From CAZZCN01 sp964652975 (GTDB lineage Bacteria; Bacillota; Clostridia; Saccharofermentanales; UBA5734), in assembly GCA_964652975.1 (NCBI GenBank), contig CAZZCN010000009.1, positions 1 to 57,654 of the forward strand: 57,654 nt of DNA, written 5' to 3'. The notes under the pieces were generated by a model. The model was given only the letters and a program-made list of their open reading frames with translations, searched no databases and was not told the DNA's origin. Of the stretch, positions 1 through 8,048 are shown in pieces (within the stretch, counting starts at the first letter, position 1; each line of letters opens with the position of its first letter). A program made the position numbers and the translations under genes.

Positions 1-93
1 TAGTGCAAACCACTTCTAGCTATTTCATCTGTTGGTTAGTGTGTGAACAGTAACACAGGCAGTCAAAAAATAAACTCCACACATAATTTGTAG

Positions 94-122
94 TTGACAT
101 TTTTTAAAATGCGTTGTAAAAT
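94..122 (+). promoter_or_regulatory. Sigma-A-type promoter upstream of the secreted protease
   Basis: A TTGACA box at 94-99 is followed after exactly 17 bases by TAAAAT at 117-122. Transcription would begin near 129 and leave a leader of about 240 nt before the protease start at 371. No convincing gene lies in between: the 61-codon ORF at 126-311 begins at the predicted transcript start and has no ribosome binding site. Confidence 0.6.
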
Positions 123-370
123 TAAATGTATAGATTTAATGATAGTTGGTGCAAATTTCGGTCATGGACTAATATAGAATTGGACTTTAGATTAAGAGTT
201 GTTTTGCACTTATCAATTCGAAAAGCATGTAAGGAATACACCAACAATAATAACAAACCCTTTGCGGATAATTCTGGTATGTGCATTAAGAAATACAATA
301 ATGCAATATAAAATGGAAGATGCTATTGTGAATCTAATTGATTAATTATTTTATAATAAGGAGGAGCGGA

Positions 371-1552
371 ATGAAAAAGAAAATGAACAAATTTATAGCG
401 CTATTTCTATTTATTTCAATAATGATAACTTTGTTTTCATATGTAGGTGCAAATGAATCACCTTCAGTGGATAATAGCGGATTAACTGTTGAAATGGAAG
501 CACAAATTGCAGCACAAAGCGAAGCTCTAAATAATGCAATTACTGTTAAGTCCACATTATCGTCTAGACAATATGCAGGTATGTGGATTGATGAAAATAA
601 GGTATTGAATATTGGATATCTAGAACAAGACTCAATGAATTTTATGAAGGATGAGAATGCGATATACCATAAATTTCGTTATTCACTTGAAGAATTATTA
701 CAATTTATGGATGTTACTTTGTACAAAATTCTAGACTCGGAAGGAATAGTAGTCCAAACTGTAATGCTTGATGAGTCTTTAAATGCTATAATAGCAACCT
801 TTGATAAGCAATTAGAACATGTAGTTATGTCGTCAAAAGCAATAAATGAATTCATTGAATCAAAAATTCTAATCATTAAATTTTCTGATACTCCAATTGA
901 TGTTACACTTGATGCAGTTTACGATTTAAAGCCTGGAAGTGGTTTAGATAGTGGTACAATTGCTTTTGGAGCAACGAGAAACGGCAAAGTTGGCTTCGTA
1001 ACAGCTGGGCATTGTTATGACACCAATGAAAATGTTTATAGTAATGATATTCAACCTGGGGCATTAGCTGGAAAGGTTGTATATAACCCTTATACTGTAG
1101 CACAATATTTAGATTTAACCACTCCGATTTATTGCGATGCTTCATTTGTTGAGATAAAAGATTCATGGTTGTTTAACCGATGGGCAATGAGAGCTACAAC
1201 AAGATGGTCTAATAATCCTCTGCTCGGGTGGGATCAGAACAATTTGTTTCTAACTCAAGGTGCTGGTTGCTATCTAGAAGGGGGATATTCACATAATTCC
1301 ATATATGGCACTGTTATTAGTACAAATTACAATATTGGTAAAGATAGAAACAGAATTCTAACCACAAATTACGGAATTTCCGGAGATAGTGGTTCTACAA
1401 TTTGGATTGGAAAAACAATGGATTTGATTTATCAACGTATGGTTGTAGGAGTATATAATGGTAGAGCCAGTATAGGCGGCGTTACCCGTGGATTTGCAAC
1501 AAAGGCTTCAACTGTAGTTTCGACTCTAAATGTGCAAAACTATTGGGAGTAA
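371..1552 (+). CDS. Secreted S1-family (chymotrypsin/streptogrisin-like) serine protease
   Basis: Predicted exported serine endopeptidase of 393 residues. The start at 371 is chosen over the in-frame ATG at 338 because AAGGAGGAG ends a few bases before it and it opens directly into a signal peptide (lysine-rich start, hydrophobic core, cut near residue 27). About residues 30-195 look like a pro-region. The catalytic domain shows the full triad in order: His214 in TAGHC, Asp256 in CDASF and Ser340 in GDSGS. It is the first gene seen, preceded by its own promoter, and its stop lies only 6 bp from an IS30 remnant. Substrate is unknown; the pro-region suggests activation by removal after export. 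The family call is firm and the role is not. Confidence 0.85.
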   Translation: MKKKMNKFIALFLFISIMITLFSYVGANESPSVDNSGLTVEMEAQIAAQSEALNNAITVKSTLSSRQYAGMWIDENKVLNIGYLEQDSMNFMKDENAIYHKFRYSLEELLQFMDVTLYKILDSEGIVVQTVMLDESLNAIIATFDKQLEHVVMSSKAINEFIESKILIIKFSDTPIDVTLDAVYDLKPGSGLDSGTIAFGATRNGKVGFVTAGHCYDTNENVYSNDIQPGALAGKVVYNPYTVAQYLDLTTPIYCDASFVEIKDSWLFNRWAMRATTRWSNNPLLGWDQNNLFLTQGAGCYLEGGYSHNSIYGTVISTNYNIGKDRNRILTTNYGISGDSGSTIWIGKTMDLIYQRMVVGVYNGRASIGGVTRGFATKASTVVSTLNVQNYWE

Positions 1553-1558
1553 TATTTT

Positions 1559-2292
1559 TTAATTACAGAACGTAAAATCGAATGTCATAATGACTTTTCC
1601 GCCGATACGACCGATTACGGTATCCATTTCCGTCCATGTGGCAATCCCGTTTTCTTCGATATAAGACTGGAAATCCTGATACATCCTGCCGATCTTGGCA
1701 GCTTTGGGGATTTGATCCTCACTGTATTGCTTGCGTGGCTTAAACTTAACCACTCTTGGGAAGTCCATTTTGCTTACAGACAAATACCCTCTATGTAAAT
1801 GTCTGTAAACCGTGGCCTGGGAAACACCGAGATTATGGGTGTTCAAAATGTGATACAGATGCTGCCCTTTTTTGATTCCTTGCGCAATAATGGAATCGAC
1901 TACATAAAATTCATTTTTACCAGAGGGATTCCCTCTCGTGATTCCTCTAGAAGCGATGCATACTCTTGCTGTGCGTTTTTCGCTATGTACAAAGATTTTT
2001 GAAATGCGCACCGTGAACGTCGCTTTTTACAGCCGTTGCATACAAAAGGCACCTTTAGAAGTTCCGGACATGGAGATATGACAGCTGGTTTTCCATTAAG
2101 GTTGGTTTTTACCGGAATATCGTTTGTATTAACAGTAATGTGCTTTTTTACTTCTTTAGATACGGTAGTCTGATCCTTGGCAATTCTCTTTGCGATTGCT
2201 TTAAAGGTCATTCCACGATCTAAACAGGTTTGAATCTCGCTTCGGTCATCTAGAGTCATGTGTTTATTCTTTATAGATTTTAAATCTGACAT
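1559..2292 (-). pseudogene. IS30-family transposase, frameshifted and C-terminally truncated
   Basis: Two overlapping minus-strand frames form one broken transposase. The first (2292 to 1900) has the N-terminal helix-turn-helix expected of IS30 (LDDRSEIQTCLDRGMTFKAI, then DQTTVSKEVKKH) and a Cys-rich segment (CNGCKKRRSRC). The second (2011 to 1559) continues the family pattern (IIAQGIKKGQHLYHIL, then FKPRKQYSEDQI) up to the first catalytic Asp region (WTEMDTVIG). The switch between frames is a -1 shift at a run of five A residues near 1912-1918. The rest of the DDE domain is missing, so the element cannot be active whatever the cause of the frameshift. It lies between the protease stop and the rpmG promoter. 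No clear terminal inverted repeats were found. Confidence 0.8.
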
Positions 2293-2432
2293 TTTTTATG
2301 CCCCTCCTTTTTGGCAAGAAAACTCTCAGACTTAATTCTACACTATATTTTTTTCAGATTAAACGCTACTAGCCTTTCCACTATGGAATTTACTTTGGGA
2401 ATTTACTCGAACAAGGTCTCCAAAAAAATTGT

Positions 2433-2461
2433 TTGACAAAGCAGCTGTTTAATGATAAAAT
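2433..2461 (+). promoter_or_regulatory. Promoter of rpmG-secE-nusG-rplKA
   Basis: TTGACA at 2433-2438 and TAAAAT at 2456-2461 are separated by 17 bases. This is a near-consensus vegetative promoter about 95 bp before the rpmG start, clear of the IS30 remnant. Confidence 0.8.
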
Positions 2462-2556
2462 TCTGTTGCTTATCAACGGACACGTATAAGTTCTTTTTTT
2501 TTAGCGAAGATAATTATAAGCATTAAAATATACGCAAAATGCGGAGGAGAATAACA

Positions 2557-2721
2557 ATGGCAAAAGCAGGAGCACGTGAGAAAATCACATTGGCATGCGA
2601 AGTATGCAAACAAAGAAACTACAACTCTATGAAGAACAAGAAGAATGATCCTGACAGACTTGAGATGAAGAAGTATTGCAGGTTTTGCCGCAAGCACACA
2701 AATCACAAGGAAACTAAGTGA
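2557..2721 (+). CDS. rpmG: 50S ribosomal protein L33 (bL33), zinc-ribbon form
   Basis: A 54-residue large-subunit protein near the tRNA exit site. The start at 2557 follows GCGGAGGAGA and replaces an in-frame upstream ATG at 2539 that lies before the ribosome binding site. Two Cys pairs, CEVC and CRFC, show the zinc-binding (C+) form. The order rpmG-secE-nusG is typical of Firmicutes, and secE begins 38 bp downstream. Confidence 0.95.
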   Translation: MAKAGAREKITLACEVCKQRNYNSMKNKKNDPDRLEMKKYCRFCRKHTNHKETK

Positions 2722-2759
2722 TTATAAGGCTTGACCTATAAGAAACGAGGGGTGCACAA

Positions 2760-3155
2760 ATGTCTGACAAAGAAAAGAAAATGAATAGATTTGAACAATC
2801 AGGTAAAAGAGTGGCAAAGTTTTTTATTGAGCTTAAAGCCGAGCTTAAGAAGGTTGTATGGCCTGACAGAAAGAAACTGATACAAAGCACTGTCACTGTT
2901 TTGACAATTTGCCTTATAATGGCTGTTCTGGTTTTTATTATAGATAATGTTTTACGTGGTTCGCTCAATACGGTAGGATTTTTTCCACAGACCTCATCAA
3001 GCAGCACTACAACATCTCAGAACACCGGACTTCCGACTATTCCTCCTGTAGTGCCATCAAAGGTATCATCACAGGCGGTATCGTCTTCACAGGCTGCTGC
3101 ATCGTCACAGGTTGTTACATCTTCTCAATCCTCGGCATCAACGACATCCAAGTAA
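2760..3155 (+). CDS. secE: Preprotein translocase subunit SecE with a long Ser-rich tail
   Basis: Membrane subunit of the SecYEG channel. Residues 10-40 hold the conserved amphipathic segment (FFIELKAELKKVVWPDRKKL) and residues 43-63 form the single membrane helix. Bacterial SecE normally ends soon after this helix. Here about 60 more residues follow, rich in Ser, Thr, Gln and Ala with repeated SSQ steps and a Pro-rich stretch (IPPVVPSK). With the usual SecE topology this tail would lie outside the cell. It is encoded between rpmG and nusG as usual. SecE identity is secure; the tail's role is unknown. Confidence 0.93.
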   Translation: MSDKEKKMNRFEQSGKRVAKFFIELKAELKKVVWPDRKKLIQSTVTVLTICLIMAVLVFIIDNVLRGSLNTVGFFPQTSSSSTTTSQNTGLPTIPPVVPSKVSSQAVSSSQAAASSQVVTSSQSSASTTSK

Positions 3156-3242
3156 TTACGCATTGCCAAAAGGCTGATATTAACAGAATTAATAAGTTGC
3201 CGGTGCTTTGCCGGTGACTTGTCAAATAAGGAGTTAAACCAA

Positions 3243-3776
3243 ATGTCGGAAGAACTAAGCAACGAAGCCTTGTGGTATGTCATTCATACCTATTCAGGGT
3301 ATGAGAATAAAGTTAAAGCTACTCTTGAGAGAATAGTCGAGAACCGCGGTATTCAAGACTTCATACAGGAAATAACAGTTCCTATGGAAGATTATACAGA
3401 GATCAAAGACGGTAAGACCAAGGTTATGCAACGTAAAATATATCCTGGATATGTGTTGGTCAAGATGATTCTGACTGATGAGATATGGTATATAGTGCGT
3501 AATACAAGAGGGGTTACAGGATTTGTAGGACCTAATTCCAAGCCTGTATCACTGACCGAAGAAGAACTCGCATTCATGGGACTTGAATCTTCATGGGAGC
3601 CGGAAGTCGATTACGGCATAGGCGATTCCGTAAAAGTTATAAGCGGACCGCTTGAAAGCTTTATCGGAACTGTTGAAGAGATAAACTTCGAGAAGAAAAA
3701 GGTAAAAGTTACTGTCTCGATGTTTGGTAGAGAGACACCTGTAGAGTTAGAACTTACTCAGATAATGAGAATTTAA
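3243..3776 (+). CDS. nusG: Transcription termination/antitermination protein NusG
   Basis: RNA polymerase-binding elongation factor of 177 residues. The NGN domain begins at ALWYVIHTYSGYENKV and the KOW domain is at the C-terminus (DSVKVISGPLESFIGTV). The start at 3243 follows AAGGAG with a spacing of about 10 bases; an upstream in-frame TTG at 3219 precedes that site and is unlikely. It sits between secE and rplK, the standard arrangement. Confidence 0.95.
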   Translation: MSEELSNEALWYVIHTYSGYENKVKATLERIVENRGIQDFIQEITVPMEDYTEIKDGKTKVMQRKIYPGYVLVKMILTDEIWYIVRNTRGVTGFVGPNSKPVSLTEEELAFMGLESSWEPEVDYGIGDSVKVISGPLESFIGTVEEINFEKKKVKVTVSMFGRETPVELELTQIMRI

Positions 3777-3855
3777 TAACCAGCTATCAATATGCAGAAT
3801 GCATATAACATAGATAGAAAGAACAAGAAGCAAAAAATTTGGGAGGTGGAACGAA

Positions 3856-4284
3856 ATGGCAAAGAAAATTACCGGGTATGTAAAATTACAGATACCCGCA
3901 GGAAAAGCCACACCGGCACCACCGGTAGGACCAGCCCTTGGACAACACGGCGTTAACATTGCTCAGTTTGTCAAGGAATTTAATGAAAGAACCGCAAAAG
4001 ACGTAGGATTAATCATCCCGGTCATAATTACAATTTTTGCGGACAGATCATACTCTTTCATCACTAAAACTCCTCCGGTTCCGGTATTGCTAAAGAAAGC
4101 ATGCAAGATTGAAAGTGGTTCAAGCAAACCCAACAAAGACAAGGTTGCCAAGATCACAAAATCAGAGTGCATGAAAATTGCGGAGATCAAGATTGTTGAT
4201 ACAAATGCAGCAAGTCTCGAATCTTGTGCAAGAATGGTCGAAGGAACAGCGAGAAGCATGGGAATAGTCGTTATTGACGGCTAA
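3856..4284 (+). CDS. rplK: 50S ribosomal protein L11 (uL11)
   Basis: GTPase-centre protein that binds 23S rRNA domain II; 142 residues, the normal length. The N-terminal proline-rich hinge (PAGKATPAPPVGPALGQHGV) and the C-terminal RNA-binding domain (KIKIVDTNA region) are intact. The start follows GGGAGGTGG. It is 22 bp from rplA and probably shares the rpmG promoter. Confidence 0.97.
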   Translation: MAKKITGYVKLQIPAGKATPAPPVGPALGQHGVNIAQFVKEFNERTAKDVGLIIPVIITIFADRSYSFITKTPPVPVLLKKACKIESGSSKPNKDKVAKITKSECMKIAEIKIVDTNAASLESCARMVEGTARSMGIVVIDG

Positions 4285-4306
4285 TTCAAGGAAGGAGTAA
4301 AGAAAG

Positions 4307-5002
4307 ATGAAAAAGGGCAAGAGATATAAGAATATCGTAAAACTTGTTGACAGAAGCGTTTCTTATGAACCTTCCGAGGCAATCTCACTTGTTACACAGA
4401 CAGCAACAGCAAAATTTGACGAATCAGTTGAATTACATGTCAGACTGGGTGTTGACTCAAGACATGCTGACCAACAGGTCAGAGGAGCTGTTGTATTGCC
4501 TCACGGTACAGGAAGAAAAGTAAGGGTTCTTGTTTTTGCAAAAGGACCAAAGGCAGATGAAGCTACAGCTGCAGGTGCAGAATTTGTAGGTGCCGAGGAT
4601 CTTGTAACCAAAATCACATCAGAGAACTGGTTTGATTTCGACGTAGTGGTAGCAACCCCTGATATGATGGGTGTTGTAGGACGTTTAGGTAAGATACTGG
4701 GACCTAAGGGACTCATGCCTAATCCTAAGGCAGGAACGGTTACAATGGATGTTGCAAAGGCTATTGTTGATATCAAGGCAGGTAAAATCGAGTATCGTCT
4801 CGACAAGACCAACATTATCCACTGTCCAATCGGCAAAGTGTCATTTGGTACAGAGAAAATAACCGACAACTTCAAGACACTTATCGATGCTATAATCAAA
4901 GCAAAACCATCAGCCGCCAAAGGCCAATACCTTAAAAGTGTTGTCATTTGTTCGACAATGGGAGTCGGAATTAAAATCAACCCGACCAAAATTGTTCACT
5001 AA
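4307..5002 (+). CDS. rplA: 50S ribosomal protein L1 (uL1)
   Basis: L1-stalk protein that contacts E-site tRNA; 231 residues, full length. Signature segments include ELHVRLGVDSRHADQQVRG near the N-terminus and the GKILGPKGLMPNPKAGTVT motif in the middle. The start follows AAGGAAGGAG. The 256 bp after it hold a new promoter and the L10 leader, so rplJL can be expressed separately. Confidence 0.97.
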   Translation: MKKGKRYKNIVKLVDRSVSYEPSEAISLVTQTATAKFDESVELHVRLGVDSRHADQQVRGAVVLPHGTGRKVRVLVFAKGPKADEATAAGAEFVGAEDLVTKITSENWFDFDVVVATPDMMGVVGRLGKILGPKGLMPNPKAGTVTMDVAKAIVDIKAGKIEYRLDKTNIIHCPIGKVSFGTEKITDNFKTLIDAIIKAKPSAAKGQYLKSVVICSTMGVGIKINPTKIVH

Positions 5003-5070
5003 TCATTCGTTTTTATAATTAACGATAATTAGACAGACAAAAACCAGTGAAAAATATCCACGCCCGGTTA

Positions 5071-5099
5071 TTGACAACAGTATGAATCTAACGTACAAT
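5071..5099 (+). promoter_or_regulatory. Promoter of rplJ-rplL
   Basis: TTGACA at 5071-5076, a 17-base spacer and TACAAT at 5094-5099. It lies in the rplA-rplJ gap just before the L10 leader, so the leader would be at the very 5' end of this transcript. Confidence 0.8.
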
Positions 5100-5103
5100 A
5101 ACC

Positions 5104-5185
5104 AGGCACAACCAAAGACAGTAGGAATCCGTTAACGGATATAAACGTATCAGACGTCCTGCCGAGGTGATCACATCAAATACTT
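5104..5185 (+). ncRNA. Ribosomal protein L10 leader (autoregulatory mRNA element)
   Basis: The segments AAAGACAGTAGGAATCCG and CCTGCCGAGGTG match the two conserved strands of the Firmicutes L10 leader, a kink-turn element bound by L10-L12 and resembling the L10 site on 23S rRNA. It is followed at 5198-5232 by a terminator-like hairpin. The layout fits L10-(L12)4 binding favouring premature termination. The known family is Rfam L10_leader; assignment is from recognised conserved words, not a search. Confidence 0.8.
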
Positions 5186-5197
5186 GTATTAATGATG

Positions 5198-5232
5198 CTA
5201 TCCCTTTCGTCTTTGGATGAGAGGGATTTTTA
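5198..5232 (+). terminator. Attenuator hairpin of the L10 leader
   Basis: ATCCCT at 5200-5205 pairs with AGGGAT at 5222-5227, followed by a T-rich run. It lies between the L10 leader core and the rplJ ribosome binding site, as expected for transcription attenuation. Confidence 0.7.
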
Positions 5233-5258
5233 ATTTTAACAAAAAGGAGGAATAATCA

Positions 5259-5795
5259 ATGCCAAGTAACAAAGTACTCAAAGCTAAGAAACACATCGTA
5301 GACGAACTGACAGAGGAATTCAAGAGTGCTCAGACATTGTTGGTTGCAGACTATCGTGGTCTTACTGTTTTACAGGATACAGAACTTAGAACAGCAATGC
5401 GTACCGAGAAGATAATTTACAAAGTTGTCAAGAACACTTTAGCAGCTTTTGCCGCAAAGGAAGCTGGACTTGAAAGCCTGACTGATCTTTTCAAGGGACC
5501 TACAGCAATAGTATACAGCAAATCCGATGTCGTAGCACCTGCGAAAGTATTACAGAAGTATGCTGACAAGATTGAAGCTCTTACAATCAAAGGCGGAGTC
5601 ATGGAAGGCAAAGGGATAAGTGTTGCCGACGTTAAAGCCCTCGCTTCAATACCATCAAAGGAAGTCTTGTATGGCCAGGTTGTTTGCGGTATCGCATCAC
5701 CACTTACCGGATTTGCAATGATATTGAACGCTATCTGCGAGAAGGCAGGCGAAGCGAATGCCGATAAAGTTGGAGCAATAGCAGTTTCTGCTTAA
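5259..5795 (+). CDS. rplJ: 50S ribosomal protein L10 (uL10)
   Basis: Base of the ribosomal stalk, which binds 23S rRNA and carries the L7/L12 dimers; 178 residues. The conserved N-terminal core is visible (LVADYRGLTV, then IYKVVKNTLAAFAA). The start follows AAAAAGGAGGAA. Expression is likely controlled by the upstream L10 leader. rplL follows after 155 bp with no visible terminator. Confidence 0.97.
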   Translation: MPSNKVLKAKKHIVDELTEEFKSAQTLLVADYRGLTVLQDTELRTAMRTEKIIYKVVKNTLAAFAAKEAGLESLTDLFKGPTAIVYSKSDVVAPAKVLQKYADKIEALTIKGGVMEGKGISVADVKALASIPSKEVLYGQVVCGIASPLTGFAMILNAICEKAGEANADKVGAIAVSA

Positions 5796-5950
5796 TATCT
5801 ACGACTTTTATCACGACATGCAGAAATGCAACACAATCTAAGAAGCTAATAATTGAAACACTGGTCGTCACAGGACGATAACAAAATTGAAGTAAAACAA
5901 GAAATAGAACAAAAACAAACAAAATTTAAAACTAATGGAGGATTAATATC

Positions 5951-6331
5951 ATGGCTAACGAAAAAATTGAGAAATTTATTGAAGAAGTAAAAGCCCTTAC
6001 AGTTATGGAACTATCTGAACTTGTTAAGGCACTTGAGACAGAATTCGGCGTATCAGCATCTGCGATGGCAGTAGCAGCACCTGCAGCCGGTGGCGCAGCA
6101 GCCGCTGTTGTTGAAGAGCAGACAGAATTCACAGTAGTTCTTGTAGAAGCCGGAGCAGCTAAGATCAATGTTATCAAAGCAGTTCGCGAAATCACAGGAC
6201 TCGGACTCAAAGAAGCTAAGGACCTGGTAGACGGAGCACCTAAGAATGTTAAAGAGAACGTAAGCAAGGAAGATGCAGAAGCAACCGCAGCAAAGCTCAA
6301 GGAAGCCGGAGCAACTGTTGAACTCAAGTAA
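5951..6331 (+). CDS. rplL: 50S ribosomal protein L7/L12 (bL12)
   Basis: Stalk protein that recruits translation GTPases; 126 residues. The N-terminal dimerisation helix, an Ala-rich hinge (AVAAPAAGGAAAAV) and the C-terminal domain (IKAVREITGLGLKEAKDLVD) are all present. RpoB does not follow, unlike the common rplL-rpoBC order; a terminator lies about 110 bp downstream. Confidence 0.97.
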   Translation: MANEKIEKFIEEVKALTVMELSELVKALETEFGVSASAMAVAAPAAGGAAAAVVEEQTEFTVVLVEAGAAKINVIKAVREITGLGLKEAKDLVDGAPKNVKENVSKEDAEATAAKLKEAGATVELK

Positions 6332-6441
6332 TATAATATAGCAAACTTATTTATATTATATAACTTAATTCTAAACGCTATACTTGCCGATAAACGCTAA
6401 ACTAATTATTACAGATCAATTTAATTGATTGTGGATAACAG
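6332..6441. other. AT-rich spacer between rplL and its terminator
   Basis: This 110-bp stretch has no gene. It contains ATAGCAAAC-T-TATTTAT-A-TTATATAA, a near copy of a sequence at about 14812-14837, and twice the word TAAACGCTA. Function not recognised. Confidence 0.4.
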
Positions 6442-6472
6442 AAAATCCTTCGAGAAATCGAGGGATTTTTTG
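6442..6472 (+). terminator. Rho-independent terminator of the rplJL unit
   Basis: An 11-base stem (AAATCCTTCGA / TCGAGGGATTT, with one G-U pair) closes a GAAA loop and runs into a T tract. This is a strong terminator and marks the end of the ribosomal unit. Confidence 0.9.
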
Positions 6473-6560
6473 TAGTTCGCCCGACATGGGCAATTACTAT
6501 AGGGTGCAAATCCTGAACGGGATTGGCAGTAGGAAAATATATCCAAAGGTCAAAATGATC

Positions 6561-6800
6561 CAATTACTATGGTGCAAATGTATGCAATTGCTATGGTGCA
6601 AATGTATGCAATTGCTATGGTGCAAATGTCTTGTTGACATCCAGANNNNNNNNNNNNNNNNNNNNNNNNNNNNNNNNNNNNNNNNNNNNNNNNNNNNNNN
6701 NNNNNNNNNNNNNNNNNNNNNNNNNNNNNNNNNNNNNNNNNNNNNCTATGGTGCAAATGTATGCAATTGCTATGGTGCAAATGTCTTGTTGACATCCAGA
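6561..6800. repeat. 24-bp tandem repeat array interrupted by a scaffold gap
   Basis: The unit contains CAATTGCTATGGTGCAAATG. Three copies are visible before the gap (6561-6628) and about two after it. Each side ends in CTTGTTGACATCCAGA, so a larger block including that TTGACA is also repeated. A degenerate copy lies upstream at 6489-6512. The gap at 6646-6745 is probably caused by collapsed repeat copies. Confidence 0.85.
6646..6745. other. Scaffold gap (100 N) inside the repeat array
   Basis: Exactly 100 N; true length unknown. Flanked on both sides by copies of the same repeat. Confidence 0.95.
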
Positions 6801-6817
6801 TTCCATCATGATAATAT
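6789..6817 (+). promoter_or_regulatory. Promoter of the LacI-type regulator gene, -35 box inside the repeat
   Basis: TTGACA at 6789-6794, 17-base spacer, TAATAT at 6812-6817. The -35 box belongs to the last repeat block; a second TTGACA occurs at 6634-6639 in the equivalent position before the gap. Confidence 0.75.
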
Positions 6818-6820
6818 AAA

Positions 6821-6834
6821 TGTAATCCGTTACA
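6821..6834 (+). promoter_or_regulatory. Probable LacI-family operator
   Basis: TGTAATCCGTTACA has 5-base inverted arms (TGTAA / TTACA). It resembles the TGTAACCGGTTACA-type operators of LacI-family regulators. It lies just after the -10 box of the regulator's own promoter, which suggests autorepression. The link to this particular regulator is inferred. Confidence 0.6.
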
Positions 6835-6876
6835 ATTATATTATTTATCAAAATTCGAATGATGGAGATGCTTTAA

Positions 6877-7887
6877 ATGACGAAAATACAAGATGTTGCA
6901 AGAACAGCCAATGTATCTGTTGCAACTGTGTCGCGTGTGATTAATAACAGCTCCTCTGTCACTGCCAAGACCAGGCAAAAAGTGGAGGCGGTTGTCAGAG
7001 CCTTGAATTATCAGCCCAATCTTCTGGGGAGAAATCTCAGAAGGACGAAATCTCACATCGCACTTGTACTTATCCCTAATATTTCAAATCCATTCTATTC
7101 AAGAATAGTCAAGGGTATCGAGGATATAGCGCATTCAAACGGATATAATGTGATGCTTTGCAATACGGATTCTGATGCTCAGCGTGAACACGCGTATGTT
7201 GACATTTTGAAGAACAAACTTGCCGACGGAATTATCTTCATGGCTTCTGAACTGAGTGTAAAGGAGATGAGAGAAATCAGTAGCGAATATCCGCTTGTAC
7301 AATGCTGTGAATACCTTGAGAACTTGAATGTATCGCATGTTTCAATTGATAATTTTTCGGCGGCATACGAGGCGACAACACACCTTTGCAGTCTTGGCAG
7401 TAAACGGGTTGGGTTCATCGGTTCCAGCAATAATTACATTTCAACCATTAAAAGAGAAGAAGGCTACAAGAAGGCGTTACTGGATGCAGGTGTTAAATAT
7501 GACAAGACACTGGTCAAATACGGAAACTACAGCTATAAAAGCGCTTACACTGCCACTTTGCAAATGTTAGAGAAGACAGAAAGTCGCCCTGACGCTATTT
7601 TTGCAATTTCCGATATCATGGCAATTGGTGCAATCAACGCAATCAAAGGAAAGGGGCTTAGAGTCCCTGATGATATAGCAGTATGTGGTTTTGATGATAT
7701 AAGCTTTGCATCTATGTTCAATCCTGCGATCACCACCGTGTCCCAACCCACATACGAAATGGGATGCGCAGCAATGAAGATATTACTTAGCCAGATAAAT
7801 CAGGAATCTTCGGACAAAGAGTGCGTCATATTGGCACATAATCTAATTGTCAGAGCCACAACCGATTTGAAAGGTGGTGCAAAGTAA
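6877..7887 (+). CDS. LacI/GalR-family transcriptional regulator
   Basis: A 336-residue sugar-responsive repressor. The N-terminal helix-turn-helix (IQDVARTANVSVATVSRVIN) and hinge helix (PNLLGRNLRRTKS) are followed by a periplasmic-binding-protein-like sensor (IALVLIPNISNPFYSRIVKG, later DDIAVCGFDDISFASMFNP). It has its own promoter and a palindromic operator immediately upstream. Four sugar-metabolism genes follow on the same strand, which makes them the likely targets. The effector cannot be read from the sequence. Confidence 0.92.
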   Translation: MTKIQDVARTANVSVATVSRVINNSSSVTAKTRQKVEAVVRALNYQPNLLGRNLRRTKSHIALVLIPNISNPFYSRIVKGIEDIAHSNGYNVMLCNTDSDAQREHAYVDILKNKLADGIIFMASELSVKEMREISSEYPLVQCCEYLENLNVSHVSIDNFSAAYEATTHLCSLGSKRVGFIGSSNNYISTIKREEGYKKALLDAGVKYDKTLVKYGNYSYKSAYTATLQMLEKTESRPDAIFAISDIMAIGAINAIKGKGLRVPDDIAVCGFDDISFASMFNPAITTVSQPTYEMGCAAMKILLSQINQESSDKECVILAHNLIVRATTDLKGGAK

Positions 7888-8048
7888 AATCATATCCTGC
7901 TGCAAAAGGAGTATAATTGTTGAAAACTTAAAGTAAAAAATGAAAATGAAAAAAGAAAATGAAAAATAGAATAATAAGTTATATATCAGTATGAAAAAGA
8001 ATTTTATTAATTAATCGTAAAAATAAAAATCGAAAAGAGGTATTATTT

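Noticed and set aside
126..311. 61-codon ORF at the left edge
   Set aside because: It begins at the predicted transcription start, has no ribosome binding site and shows no recognisable motif.
6561..6800. CRISPR array
   Set aside because: The repeats are contiguous with no unique spacers and there are no cas genes nearby.
6429..6944. ORF across the 24-bp repeat array
   Set aside because: It starts inside the rplL terminator, crosses the N gap and overlaps the promoter and the start of the LacI-type gene.
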